Source of the DNA: Symsagittifera roscoffensis
Lineage: Eukaryota > Xenacoelomorpha > Acoela > Convolutidae
Direction: 5' to 3'
Assembly (NCBI RefSeq): GCF_963678635.1
Contig: NC_087071.1
Coordinates: 13,221,088 to 13,281,087, forward strand
Length of the DNA: 60,000 bases
The number at the start of each line of letters is the position of its first letter. Positions within the stretch are counted from its first letter, which is position 1. A model generated the notes under the pieces. The model was not told where the DNA came from and did no database searches. It was given only the letters and a program-made list of their open reading frames with translations. Made by a program: the position numbers and the translations under genes. Shown here one piece after another: positions 26,901 through 36,300 of this stretch.

Positions 26901-29900
26901 TTCAAGTGGTTTCCTGAGCTCCGAGCTGTTCTTGTATGCCGCCGTCTTGCATCGGGCCAAAACGATGGGCGCCGTCTCTCTCAAGTTTCCTTCCGAAACA
27001 GCATCCACTGAAGGACTACCCCATCCTTCCACTTCTCTCTTCCTCTTGCGAGTCTTCACATCTCTGCTCGAGGGTGTTGTGGCTATCATCATTGATTCGA
27101 CCTCTCCATCCACTCCTTCCAACTCTTGCCTCCCCCCTGCTCGAGCCTTAAGGATATTAGTACTTTTAATCATATTACTAGTCCCAACCTTATCCCTTTT
27201 TATATCATCAACCATTTTATCCACAGTTTTTTGTTTCAGAGTAGAGCTGTCCTCACATTTCTCTTTTCTAGTCTTCGATCGTGCGTTCCTCAGCTCCACT
27301 AGCTTGTTCAGCAGCTCTTTTCTTGCTTTCTCATCCAGGCCCGTTCCTATCAGGAGCGGTTCCCCGAATCTCACTACTGCGTCCCACAGTTCCTTCTTGA
27401 ACTTGTCCAGCGTCGTCTCGCTGCCCACTTCTCGATTGAATTCCCCCAGGAATTCCTGCCAAGCGTCATCCTCGAGAGATCCCAAGAATATGTCCCTGTT
27501 CCCTTCGAACGTGTTCTTCTCCCTTTCCTCCGAGCTCAAGAGTAACATCCCCATATTGAAGGTCTCACCTGCCAATGGCAACTCTAGGTTCTTCCGCGGG
27601 GACGGGTTCAGAGGTGGTGTGGCAGTATCTGCCCAATTCTCTTCGCTCAAGTCTTTCAACAGCTCTTGAGTGGTGAGTTCCTCCCCTGATGGCCCTGGTT
27701 CAGGTGTATTCCCCACCTCCATGTCTTCTCCAGCTTCACTGAGAGTTTCATCCATACTCTCTTCCTCTGATTCATTTCTTCTTCTCTCGAGAATTCTTTT
27801 GAATCGATCCTCAACGGGTCCACTCCTCTTGTCTCCAGGCGTGTCTACAGACAGTGGTGACGGTGTCGTAGGATCCAGCTTTTTATATTCCGTCAGGGCT
27901 ACATGCAGTTGACCTGCTGCATCTAGTTCTGTTCCCTCCTGTGTCACTTCTACTTGTTCCAAGCCATAGGGTGCCTTGTATTTTCTCGTGGCAAATTTCA
28001 TTTCGTCCACCAATGCGACGTGTCCCTCCATCACGATCATCCTGCCATCATCCCATATGGGTAGCATATTCTCAAGTCCTTCCTTCTCAAGAGTCCTCAA
28101 GACTTTCCGCACCTCATATCCAGGGGGCTGCGAACCTCTACTCTTTTTCGCTTGCGTCGTCCACGAATTTACCTTCCTCTCGCTGGTGTGGAAGTAGACT
28201 GCCGCCGTGTAGCCGATGAACAGGGGATCCCAGCCATCCGTGAAATGCCTCTGCGTTTCCTCCGTCATCATCTTCGCCATTATGGAGGGAACCACCAAGG
28301 GACTATTCATTCCCAAGGTCATCCTCCTGACTGTCGGGAACTCAGGCATGGTGGCTGGTAGGATTTCTTTCTCCATTATGGCCTCCAGCTCCCTCTTGAC
28401 TAGTGCAAAGCACTCCTTCCAGGCGGGGATTCTCAAGACTTCTCGTCCGTTGGCCGTCAATGGGTTTAGGTTCCAAAACTTTGGATACATTTCAATGGGG
28501 CCCTCTCGCTTGCCTCCCATTCTACATTGCATTTGTCCCCTGAAGTTGCACACCATCATCTCGGCATCTTTCACTTTTCCGAAGAGTACCGTGTTGCTCA
28601 TACGCGCCCTGAGCACCTCCTGCTGACACCAATTCAGCGCTGTACCATCCAGTACGCTGATGAGACTCAAGTGCGTCACCGAGTGACGATACGTTATCAC
28701 CAGGGGATCTGGAAACGCGTACGTCACTGCTGGACCATAGATGCAGGTCACCACCTCCTCTAGACCCCGGATTATCCCCATTGGGTCCGACCTCATTGCC
28801 AGGCACAGGTCCGTCAACAGAGGCATCCCTCTGTTCGCCTTCTCCCATTCTTCTCTCGAGGTTGGGTTCTCATCTTCACCCGTCATGTATCGATTCTGCA
28901 TCATGAGGTATTGCACCAGCAGTGTCTTCAACCCTGCGGCACACTTGTAGGAGCTGGTCTCAATGCTCGTGTGGACTCTCCCCATAGACAGAGGTTCTCC
29001 ATATTCCATTAACCGATGAAACGATACCAATTCCCCATGGGTCAAGAGTACTAGTGCCAGATACCCATCAACTCGAAGTGTCTCCACTCCTCGACTAAAC
29101 ATGTATGCTGGGCCCATGTTGAACAAGTATCTGGGGTAAACCAAATACAGGGCCAAGAGCAGGCTGATGGACATGCCCAGTATCTCCTGTACGAAGGCTC
29201 CGAAGATAGTCGCCGTGGTGCCGAACACTCCTGCCAAGAATTCTCTCTCCCAGCAAGGACTCAAGAACTTGAGAATCTCGTAATCTCTCCTAGTCTTCAA
29301 TTCGCCGTTGGCGTGCTCTCTCCAAAATCCTCCAATCGTCACTTCATTGGCGGCCGAGACAAATCTAACCACCATCATGTCTCTCGTTTCAGCTAGCTCC
29401 AGTTGCTTCTCTAGAAAACTCCAGATTTGTTTCACGAGGAGTGGTGCTTCCTCCCTCGTCTTATTCGTGACGTTCTCCAGCCTTGGTGTCAGGAATGGCC
29501 ACCAGCCATTCTCTTGAGTCAAGCGATATTTCATCGATTCTAACTGTTTCTCCGTCTCGACCACATTTCTTCTCTCGTTGCTGGGACCTCTAGTCCTGCT
29601 GGTGGAATTTGCGACTTTCACATCCATACTCCGGAACCACAGGCTGGCCGTCAACTGGTTTATCGCCGGGTGGTCGTCCCCGATGACTGGGCTGAACTTG
29701 AGTTGTCTAGCAAAGTTCGATATCTCTAGCAAGAGTACCTCATCCAATACAATCAGGACGTCGGCCAGTCCGTAAAAGCCCCTCAGTGCATGAGATATGT
29801 CAGCCCATGCCGCCGGCAATTCTGATTTGTAAAGCCTCAAGTTCAATGGCTCCAGCTCTCGATTGGGGGCTGCCATCAGAATCCGCCATTCACTCCCTTC

Positions 29901-32810
29901 TGCTATCAGGATCAAGACCGCGTACACGAATTGTAGGGCGGGTGGCATATTTGCGTATCCTGGGGATGTGGTAAACACCACCTTCGTCTTGGACCCAAAT
30001 CTCGAGGCTACGTTCTCTTGTACCTCATTCATCGCCGCAAATAACGCCTGAATAGCCTCCCATATCTTCCTTGATGTCGGAATCTCTTTGCCCTTCAGTT
30101 GCTCAAGAAGTCCCATCGCGTGCAGGTGATCATTAATTCCTGCAAACATTAGCAGCTCAGGTTCACAGGGCATCTCCGACTTTATTGCCACCACTAGAGT
30201 CAACATCTGGTTCAATTCGGCTCCTGGCAAGGAGTATACCAGAGTCTCCGGCCAGAACAACTTGGGAGACGTTCCTTCGAAGTCCGATCCCGCCACAATG
30301 ACTACTCTTGCAGCAGCTGGATCTGCTCTATCATAAACTGCCAGAGTTTTGGCCAGTTGGGTGCCACCACAGGGCTTCCCGTACCTGGGATCTTCTGCCA
30401 ACTTCGGACCTTCATAAGCGGCATCAGGCAATTCCATTCCCCCCGGATTGAGTAGCTTGTCTACCACCTTTAACTGCGCCGGGGTTGCCAACCTGATCCT
30501 AGCGATGCCAGTTCGGTGCTTGGGAGGTTCTGTTATAAGTCTAGGACCCCCCAACAGTTTGAGAGGCCTGTAGTTAATGGGTCCCATGATCGTTTTTGTG
30601 GGAATTCCAGTCAGGTCTGTGGTCTCCATTAACTTCGCTCTCGAGAAGTGCGCTTCGTGAGCTTTCAACCAGTCTATGCAATGATGTCTATTCAAATCCT
30701 CGTGCGACACTCGTTCGATCCCCAGGGTTTCCGCCAACTCTCGTCTGCATTCCAAACTCTCTAGATCCAGTTCCTTCACCTTCTCAGGATATCTCAAGCG
30801 GGCAGTCTCCATAGACTTCTTTTCTCTCCTGCCATCTGCCACCACCACAGAGGACATCGCCGAGCCCGGAGGTGTTGATGACTCTACCTCCTCCGACTCC
30901 ATTGGCGTGGCACTCTGCAATCGGGTCTGATTGCTCCTTGAACTGTCTCTAGTATCAACTCTCGCTCCCAAGCGACCAGCCAAGGCCCTCGAGGCAAGGA
31001 ATGGTGGGTTGGGAGGTGGTCCTAAAGTGAATTGGGCTGTCTCCAGCAGGTCCGCCTCTAGCGTGTTAATGTGTTCCTGGAAGACGTCGTTCAGCCACTC
31101 CGCTCCCCTTGGCCTATCGAAATGGATTCCATCTTTTGAGGTGTCTTCAGGGAATCCCTTTTTCTCCATACGTTCTGCTATGTCCAACAGCCTGAGAGGA
31201 AGCACACTCTTCCGGTGTATGTCTCGGATCATCTTGTTCAGGCTCCGCACCTTCTGGTTCATCTCTAGGGCGTGCTGATCAAACATCATGTTGTAGGGGA
31301 CCGTGCATACCGTCAGCAGGATGGGGTCCATCTGGATCCTCAGTTCCTCAAGAAGGCAGCTCATCTTGTCGCATAGCCTCGCTACTTTCCTCGCTTCTCC
31401 CCTTGACACGTCGTTGGTCCCAACCATCAGGGTCACTGTGTAAACTTTGGTCATCCCTAGCATGTCCAGGGTTGCCAACATCTGTGGCGTGGCAGCTCCA
31501 GCGAAACTCAAGACTCCTGTCTGCCAATGGGACCGTATCTGGGTCAACACCCGCACCAGGCTATCCTCTATAATTAGGTGAACTGCACCCTCTGGCACAC
31601 GAGGTGGCGCTAGATACTCCACCCAGGCTGCGTCATGGAAGCAGTCCCTCCTGGCTCCCTGTTCCGCACTCCAGTCCAGCCGATTGTGCCTGTGGTAGTT
31701 CCCTTCTGTATTCTTCTTATAGCTTGCGATCACGACATTCCTGACCGGCTGTTCCCTCCAAGTTGGGGGAAGCTCTGGCCTTGTCGATCTTTCACGACTC
31801 TGCTGCTGCAATTTCTCGCCTAGCTCCTTCAGGCGCGATGAGGCGCCACTCACCTGACTGCCACTCGAGGTCGAGGTTGGGGTATATCCTGGTAACACCA
31901 CATCCATCAGAGGACGTACAGGTTGTGTCTCTAGGTTGCGCAAGGAAGGCGTCACGTCATTCGGTATCCAGACCTCTAACCCTTCGCTCATGTGTTCTCT
32001 GGCCTCGCGGTCAAGGTTGAACCGTCCTCTAGCCCTGGGAGCTTCATCCACCTCCATGCGCGACTCTGGCCTCGAGCTGGTCACCACTCGTTCGTTTGAC
32101 CTGGCTCCCTTCTGTGCGTCAAGCTCGCGTTGTCGCTGTTCTATCCTTTCCAACTCCGACTTCAGTTGATCACGATTTGCGACGTTCTCCCGCACCCTCA
32201 GCTCCTGCTGATGTTCAGCCCTTAGCATCTCAAGTAATTTCGACGTCTGATCTCGCTCGTCGACTGCCTGGTCTCTCTCCAGCTGAAGCTTCTCCCTGTC
32301 CAGCTTCGCCTGATCCCGATCGAGGTTCGCTTTATTCCTTTCCTTCAGCGCCTTCTCGAGCTCTTTCTTTACAACCCCCAGATCCGGATATGCCTCTGTC
32401 GTCTGTTGCGCTCGAGACATCGACGGCACCTTACTCGAGCTCTGGCCTGTGGATCTTGCTGTTGGTCTCGTCGGTAGCGGAAATTCTCCTGCGCCGTGTT
32501 CGGTGTTGTTACTCAGGCCAGGATTTCTTGCCAAGTCAAAGCCCCTTACTCCTCCATCCGCATTCCAAGATAACCATCTGGTCTGTTCTCGATTTGATAT
32601 GCCCTCGGTGGTGTAGCCGACCATCAAGACAGCCTCCGTCGCAGACTCCCTGCACTCACCCTGGTCCTCCAACTGGAGGATCGCATTCAGCATCACCGCC
32701 ATTCTCTCGTCTATCTGGGTGTAGTCCAGGTCCCTCAAGCGTCTGTACAGCTCGTCAAGAGTGGGCTTCTTCAGAGCCGCGGGCACGGAGTTCCAGAATC
32801 GGTCTGCCAT
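23931..32810 (-). CDS. ORF3 of copy 1: giant protein with SGNH-hydrolase-like domain, about 2,959 aa
   Basis: The start is taken at the ATG encoding MADRF, which has a good context (GCAAAAATGG) and is the first ATG in copy 2; the frame is open 15 codons further upstream here but without ATG. Residue numbers below count from that open end (MADRF is 16). Order: N-terminal globular segment; charged coiled coil at about 160-250 (DRDQAKLDREKLQLERDQ pattern); SGNH/GDSL-like domain at about 424-598 with S432, G479-T-N481 and D575-G-I-H578; a second degenerate SGNH-like region at about 850-1065; a hydrophobic stretch at about 1205-1245; a basic NLS-like TRKRKRE; and a C-terminal half with Cys/His clusters (CGNGEHICDGRSC, CPCHC). 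In block I the expected Gly before Asp-Ser is Glu (IED S), a likely damaging change not present in copy 2. There is no signal peptide or fusion peptide, so it is not envelope-like. Function unknown; in LINE ORF1 proteins such esterase domains are known but their role is unclear. Confidence 0.85.
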   Translation of the reverse strand: MADRFWNSVPAALKKPTLDELYRRLRDLDYTQIDERMAVMLNAILQLEDQGECRESATEAVLMVGYTTEGISNREQTRWLSWNADGGVRGFDLARNPGLSNNTEHGAGEFPLPTRPTARSTGQSSSKVPSMSRAQQTTEAYPDLGVVKKELEKALKERNKANLDRDQAKLDREKLQLERDQAVDERDQTSKLLEMLRAEHQQELRVRENVANRDQLKSELERIEQRQRELDAQKGARSNERVVTSSRPESRMEVDEAPRARGRFNLDREAREHMSEGLEVWIPNDVTPSLRNLETQPVRPLMDVVLPGYTPTSTSSGSQVSGASSRLKELGEKLQQQSRERSTRPELPPTWREQPVRNVVIASYKKNTEGNYHRHNRLDWSAEQGARRDCFHDAAWVEYLAPPRVPEGAVHLIIEDSLVRVLTQIRSHWQTGVLSFAGAATPQMLATLDMLGMTKVYTVTLMVGTNDVSRGEARKVARLCDKMSCLLEELRIQMDPILLTVCTVPYNMMFDQHALEMNQKVRSLNKMIRDIHRKSVLPLRLLDIAERMEKKGFPEDTSKDGIHFDRPRGAEWLNDVFQEHINTLEADLLETAQFTLGPPPNPPFLASRALAGRLGARVDTRDSSRSNQTRLQSATPMESEEVESSTPPGSAMSSVVVADGRREKKSMETARLRYPEKVKELDLESLECRRELAETLGIERVSHEDLNRHHCIDWLKAHEAHFSRAKLMETTDLTGIPTKTIMGPINYRPLKLLGGPRLITEPPKHRTGIARIRLATPAQLKVVDKLLNPGGMELPDAAYEGPKLAEDPRYGKPCGGTQLAKTLAVYDRADPAAARVVIVAGSDFEGTSPKLFWPETLVYSLPGAELNQMLTLVVAIKSEMPCEPELLMFAGINDHLHAMGLLEQLKGKEIPTSRKIWEAIQALFAAMNEVQENVASRFGSKTKVVFTTSPGYANMPPALQFVYAVLILIAEGSEWRILMAAPNRELEPLNLRLYKSELPAAWADISHALRGFYGLADVLIVLDEVLLLEISNFARQLKFSPVIGDDHPAINQLTASLWFRSMDVKVANSTSRTRGPSNERRNVVETEKQLESMKYRLTQENGWWPFLTPRLENVTNKTREEAPLLVKQIWSFLEKQLELAETRDMMVVRFVSAANEVTIGGFWREHANGELKTRRDYEILKFLSPCWEREFLAGVFGTTATIFGAFVQEILGMSISLLLALYLVYPRYLFNMGPAYMFSRGVETLRVDGYLALVLLTHGELVSFHRLMEYGEPLSMGRVHTSIETSSYKCAAGLKTLLVQYLMMQNRYMTGEDENPTSREEWEKANRGMPLLTDLCLAMRSDPMGIIRGLEEVVTCIYGPAVTYAFPDPLVITYRHSVTHLSLISVLDGTALNWCQQEVLRARMSNTVLFGKVKDAEMMVCNFRGQMQCRMGGKREGPIEMYPKFWNLNPLTANGREVLRIPAWKECFALVKRELEAIMEKEILPATMPEFPTVRRMTLGMNSPLVVPSIMAKMMTEETQRHFTDGWDPLFIGYTAAVYFHTSERKVNSWTTQAKKSRGSQPPGYEVRKVLRTLEKEGLENMLPIWDDGRMIVMEGHVALVDEMKFATRKYKAPYGLEQVEVTQEGTELDAAGQLHVALTEYKKLDPTTPSPLSVDTPGDKRSGPVEDRFKRILERRRNESEEESMDETLSEAGEDMEVGNTPEPGPSGEELTTQELLKDLSEENWADTATPPLNPSPRKNLELPLAGETFNMGMLLLSSEEREKNTFEGNRDIFLGSLEDDAWQEFLGEFNREVGSETTLDKFKKELWDAVVRFGEPLLIGTGLDEKARKELLNKLVELRNARSKTRKEKCEDSSTLKQKTVDKMVDDIKRDKVGTSNMIKSTNILKARAGGRQELEGVDGEVESMMIATTPSSRDVKTRKRKREVEGWGSPSVDAVSEGNLRETAPIVLARCKTAAYKNSSELRKPLEVEKEIEVSTSSTSEEEFKPQKVNVKRGSTNGQVGEVEIGKEWISKAHQDMGKQVTSDPLERNKTRNTSRTWWVALETLKEMEDCLKKLDSGIARRRRNWATQQKAEVNKIEMASHLKRSWQSLLKDHFEEAMRTSSSAPPLMANPFVRTAGQLMFTWSLVGIELETLTSYDRLKLGSKKLEVYQALMQHVARDNSGLSLARRKDATCFLRWTMSMMSDSTILACHQRASGSKTMERRVSTIILNVYQSTGIEKEDGSRLSLENHRKLDEVRRFSNKKFEEEHDVHRNLASSEQYSRLSEKGEYQYVSGVMGIAYNPFLDSEAGGAHRNHEVAELLKFWTERIMEIDAVEKEGPSLGLILEKTPEVISIPRSNKRVEVNMGGGNGLLTTNLGVIWKLLRPSWCPHPHASLIEETTERVRLAPTEDEDLAKLSVLHKLITPQMQEPSERTSDPGSAKKLEPGSCLDSTCGNGEHICDGRSCVRIMSFQKEDLVTWFEDITEREKSEVQIIAECYARTTVNIATALGFFSRMCGLQALERLESEHHLVTALSVESWPGVLQVTQKHIRSWKVGLEAEMGFPMSEAYGLPLNAKSLIGSMMANLCGSHYPLHMAMVEVSSQRILVDKAFSVPKCVRLARMSHHSHKLLRKIKGTVPKELRDDLSEIWGEDLLKLERENTSDHERQNVIGKSVGSTPNLEDNDTMHEKMMELEPLLEASGERNLRSIEISHGECPCHCLAQTVWYPDHKNLCLVWDVEEIRSIGLPDHRQKVTLLVVSTMLALRWIEENITKYREATKPTAESIYAIDYSKRLELFETACKVFAIPTEVRHVWSRLRYFPWFRATLTSWLYMTTKDHMRKHQKEYRQFQAEIGPEAFKRPLLTHRNAITTGWKRVGKMSRDNTKARESILEEDLAKNVSLSLHNSFCLNREARVKALPNQAKRLQEQREWMRSYEQLKAWEEIVISPDDEEELLRQFAASSTSGCSTSKAKSTR

Positions 32811-33333
32811 TTTTGCAACTTCGGGATGTATATAGGTAGATGTTAACCAGCTCAAGAATTACCTTACCAACTCAAGAATTACCTTACCAACTCAAGTATT
32901 ACCCAATTCAAGAATTCTCTAGAAATGCTCTCTTGCAAGTACTTGCTGTAGATTCGGATTATCGCGTGTTCAATCAAGATTCTCTCTTTCTGTTTCTCGC
33001 TTGAGTGTAGTTGGATTTTCAACTTTGTTTTTCAAACTCGATCTGAAAACAGAAAGCTCATTAAAACTTAGCATGTCACGTTCCTAACCTAGAGACCCCC
33101 CTTCTACCCATATGGTTAAAATCTTATCATTCTCATATCACTTAAAGCAATTCGATTGGATTTTCCCTTAAGAACATGCAGATTCATTTTATGTTTTAGC
33201 ACCATCAATTCTTTCTTTTAAAATTCAATTGTCATGCCAATCACATCTTAAGATCCCTTTACCTGCGCCGCACCCCAGTACCTAACTCAAGACTCCTCCC
33301 TCACACCCGACCTGATACCTCCATGTACCCGAC
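32811..33333 (-). other. Spacer between pol and ORF3 with 20-bp repeats
   Basis: Non-coding in both copies. Near 32848-32905 a 20-base unit (sense GGTAAGGTAATTCTTGAGTT) occurs two and a half times just upstream of the ORF3 start; it contains donor-like GGTAAG and the CTTGAG hexamer. A possible splice acceptor for an ORF3 mRNA (sense CTACAG) lies near 32945. How ORF3 is expressed is not shown by the sequence: a spliced subgenomic RNA or internal initiation are both possible. Confidence 0.5.
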
Positions 33334-36300
33334 TCAGGCAATGCTCAAGTAGTACTTCTTGTGAAGATGCACCATTATCTCTGTTTCTGCAAAGACCACA
33401 TGTAGGATAGCGTACAATTCCCTCGAGCTCAGTTTGCCCCTGTTTGGGTCGTACACCGGCATCGAGACCTCCACTATTCCTCTTTCAATCATGAAGTCAC
33501 GTAGTCTTGTCAGTGCCAATATCACGTGTTCGGGATCAATTGTGTTTCTGTCGTTGACTCTCGTTACTAGGAAGCAGAGGTATTTGCCCGGGACTTGTGC
33601 CACTGACGGTGGAAGCGCTGCTATGCCTCCCAGTCCTGGCCTCTGTCTGAACAGAAACTCTACGTTCTGGTACTCTCTTTTGAAGTCAGCCTCCAATCTT
33701 GATTTGAAACTCATGTCCGCCGTGATGCAGATCGCGCTGGTCCTGTTTGACAGGATGAAGTCGCTATCCGTTATCATGATGTTCTCTGAGTATTCATTGG
33801 GTATTTCGAATTTCGTTTTGAAATTCCTTCCTATGGTAGGCTCTGGTTCTTCTTCCTCCAGTTCCAATCCGCTTGTTTCCCTCACTTCCTTGAGCTTCTT
33901 TATCATCAAATTTTCGGTGTGGGTAAGTCCTACCCCCACTCCCCGGACAAAAATATTTATCGACGTCCCCGTCGATGTAGTCGGGTCTGAATTGTCCTTG
34001 GGGATGTCCAGTGGCCTGTCTGTTGCTGTCCATCCGAAAAGAGGGTCCTCTGTCTTCATGTAATTTGCTGCTGATACATCGATTTGCTGAATGCTTTGTC
34101 CTTCGCGGCTCTCGTCTTTGACATCACGCATCCACTCTAGAATCCTCAAGTTGGTGTTCTCCCTCCTTTCTATTTCACTCTGCTCGAGATCCGTCTCCAA
34201 TTCTGGCGTCGAGTAATCATCCTGCGGATAATTTCCACCATCGTCAATGACCTGCCATTCCTCTTCGGCTTCCAGTTCGCCTGCACTTAGTAGTTCATCG
34301 CCCAACTTGTCTGGCTGTATCTTATCGATCAAGAAGTCATCCCCGTACCTATTGTACCTCATACCTGTTCGTTTACGATTGCCAGTCCTGGTTTCCGGTG
34401 GTGTTGGTCGATCCGGCTCCATCCACTTCGGTACCTCGTTTTGCTCTGGGTCGTTCCAGTCTTCTTCTACAAATGAACCTGCATCCGACTCCACTTCTAT
34501 CTTTTCGTTGTCGTCCAAACTCAAGTTCTCATTACCATCATTTTTCTCTCTAGTGCCTTTCTCATTCACTTCGCACGCTGGTTCCACCACCAGGTACTCA
34601 AGACCTTCCATGTCTTTTGGTAGGCACCAGTCCTCCGGGGACGGGACGTGAGGCTTCAGATTTTCGTAATGTGCTGCTCGCCCTGTACTCAAGCGATAGA
34701 ACCGTCCTTGTTGATGTACTTCCGTAATCATGAACGGTCCTCTCCATTTCTTGAGTAGTTTCTTTGTTCCCTTGGGCGGTATGACATTTTGGAAGACCCA
34801 CACGTATTGGCCCACTTCGTATGGCTTTGCTCTTAGTATCTTTTCGTCATATTTCTTGCGTTGCCTCATTTGCGCTTGCGCCGTGTTTCTCCGACATAGC
34901 TCGTTTAGCTCTTGTTGTCTTTTGATCGCTTCCTTCACGTATGCTTGAGGTGACGTCCTCTTCCCCTCGTACTCCGGGTAGAAGAATGTTATAGGCATTG
35001 CCCTTTCCCTGCCTGTCAACATCATGAAAGGACTGATACCCGTCGTTGAGTGCTGAGTACTATTATAGGCTCCTACTACCTGTGGCAGGTATTTGTCCCA
35101 GTCCGTCATGTATCTCGAGCAGTACACCCTGAGCATGTTGACCAGTGTCCTGTTCTGTCTTTCTACCAACCCATTGGTCTGTGGATGATAGGTCGTCGAT
35201 CGTGCTTGAGCAATGTGTGATCTCTTCATCAATTCTTTTGTCAAGTCCCCCACAAAAGCCTTGCCGTTGTCCGACTGGAAAGTCATTGGACAACCATACC
35301 GCGATATCCAATGCGTTATCAGGTGATCACATGTCTCCTCTGCTGAGGCTGTCTGGCACGGAACCGCTTCCGCCAACTTGGTGAAGTGATCTATTATAAC
35401 TAGTATTTGGTTATAACCCGACTCCGTCATGCAGATTTTCTGGTGGTCTATCTGCACCACCTCATTGAATTCCGAACTCTCGACAGACTTGAGGGGAAAC
35501 TTCATCTTCCTTGGGTCTTTTACTTGAAGGCATGCTAGGCAGGCATTCACCCATCTCTCGCAAGCTTTTCTCATTCGCGGCCAGTCAAACCTGTGAAGTA
35601 TCCTTTGTTGTACTTTATCTATCCCCTGGTGGCCCATCTGGTCGTGTGATCTGAAAAGCACCTCCGTTTGGTACAATTGTGGTAGTATGATGAGGTTGTG
35701 TTTGTGTAATATTTTTTCCTCATCTCTTCTCTTGCACGCTACCACCCCTTCAGCTGTGTGATAAAGTAAGTCTCTCTTTTCTTTGTAGAACTGGCTCAAG
35801 ATCTTGTAGCTGTCTTCCTCAAGTTCCCCCTTCTCCTTGACTCCCAAATGGATCCATTTGGAGAGGTTACTTGTCATTTTGTCATTCTTCTGGGCCCTTA
35901 TTAGGTCAGACAGCCTGTATCTCGCCTTAACGTGCTCCTTTAGCGCCATGATCTGTCCATTCATCTCACCAGGGTTGTGGATGTCATCGCTCAGTTTCAC
36001 ACATATCATCCTTTTCACGATTTTCATGTCGTCTTCTGGTACCAGATTCGTTCTGACGTTTGAGTTGCACGATAGTTCCCTTAGTGGTTTTCTTGAAACT
36101 GCTATTTTCTCGAGCTCTTCACCACCTCGTACCTCTTGTATTTCCAGATTGTACGTCCCTGAAGATGGATCCGTCTGTAATTCCCTGTCGTGCTGTCTTA
36201 TCTTCTCTTCCGCCAGTATCATGCATAGACTGTCTTGGTCTTCGCTGCTCTCATCCGAGTCTTCATCCCATTCTTCACGCTCCCCGGACAATTTCCCTTC

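Noticed and set aside
26848-27669. Plus-strand 273-codon Ser/Pro/Leu-rich frame (and its counterpart 48730-49551)
   Set aside because: Antisense shadow of ORF3; composition is that of the complement of an acidic/basic coding region, with no motif.
23931-32810. ORF3 as a retroviral envelope gene
   Set aside because: No signal peptide, fusion peptide, cleavage site or C-terminal membrane anchor; it has a coiled coil, hydrolase-like motifs and NLS-like sequence instead.
33434-34063. Plus-strand 209-codon frame (and 55316-55945)
   Set aside because: Antisense shadow of the pol C-terminal region, conserved between copies only because the DNA is.
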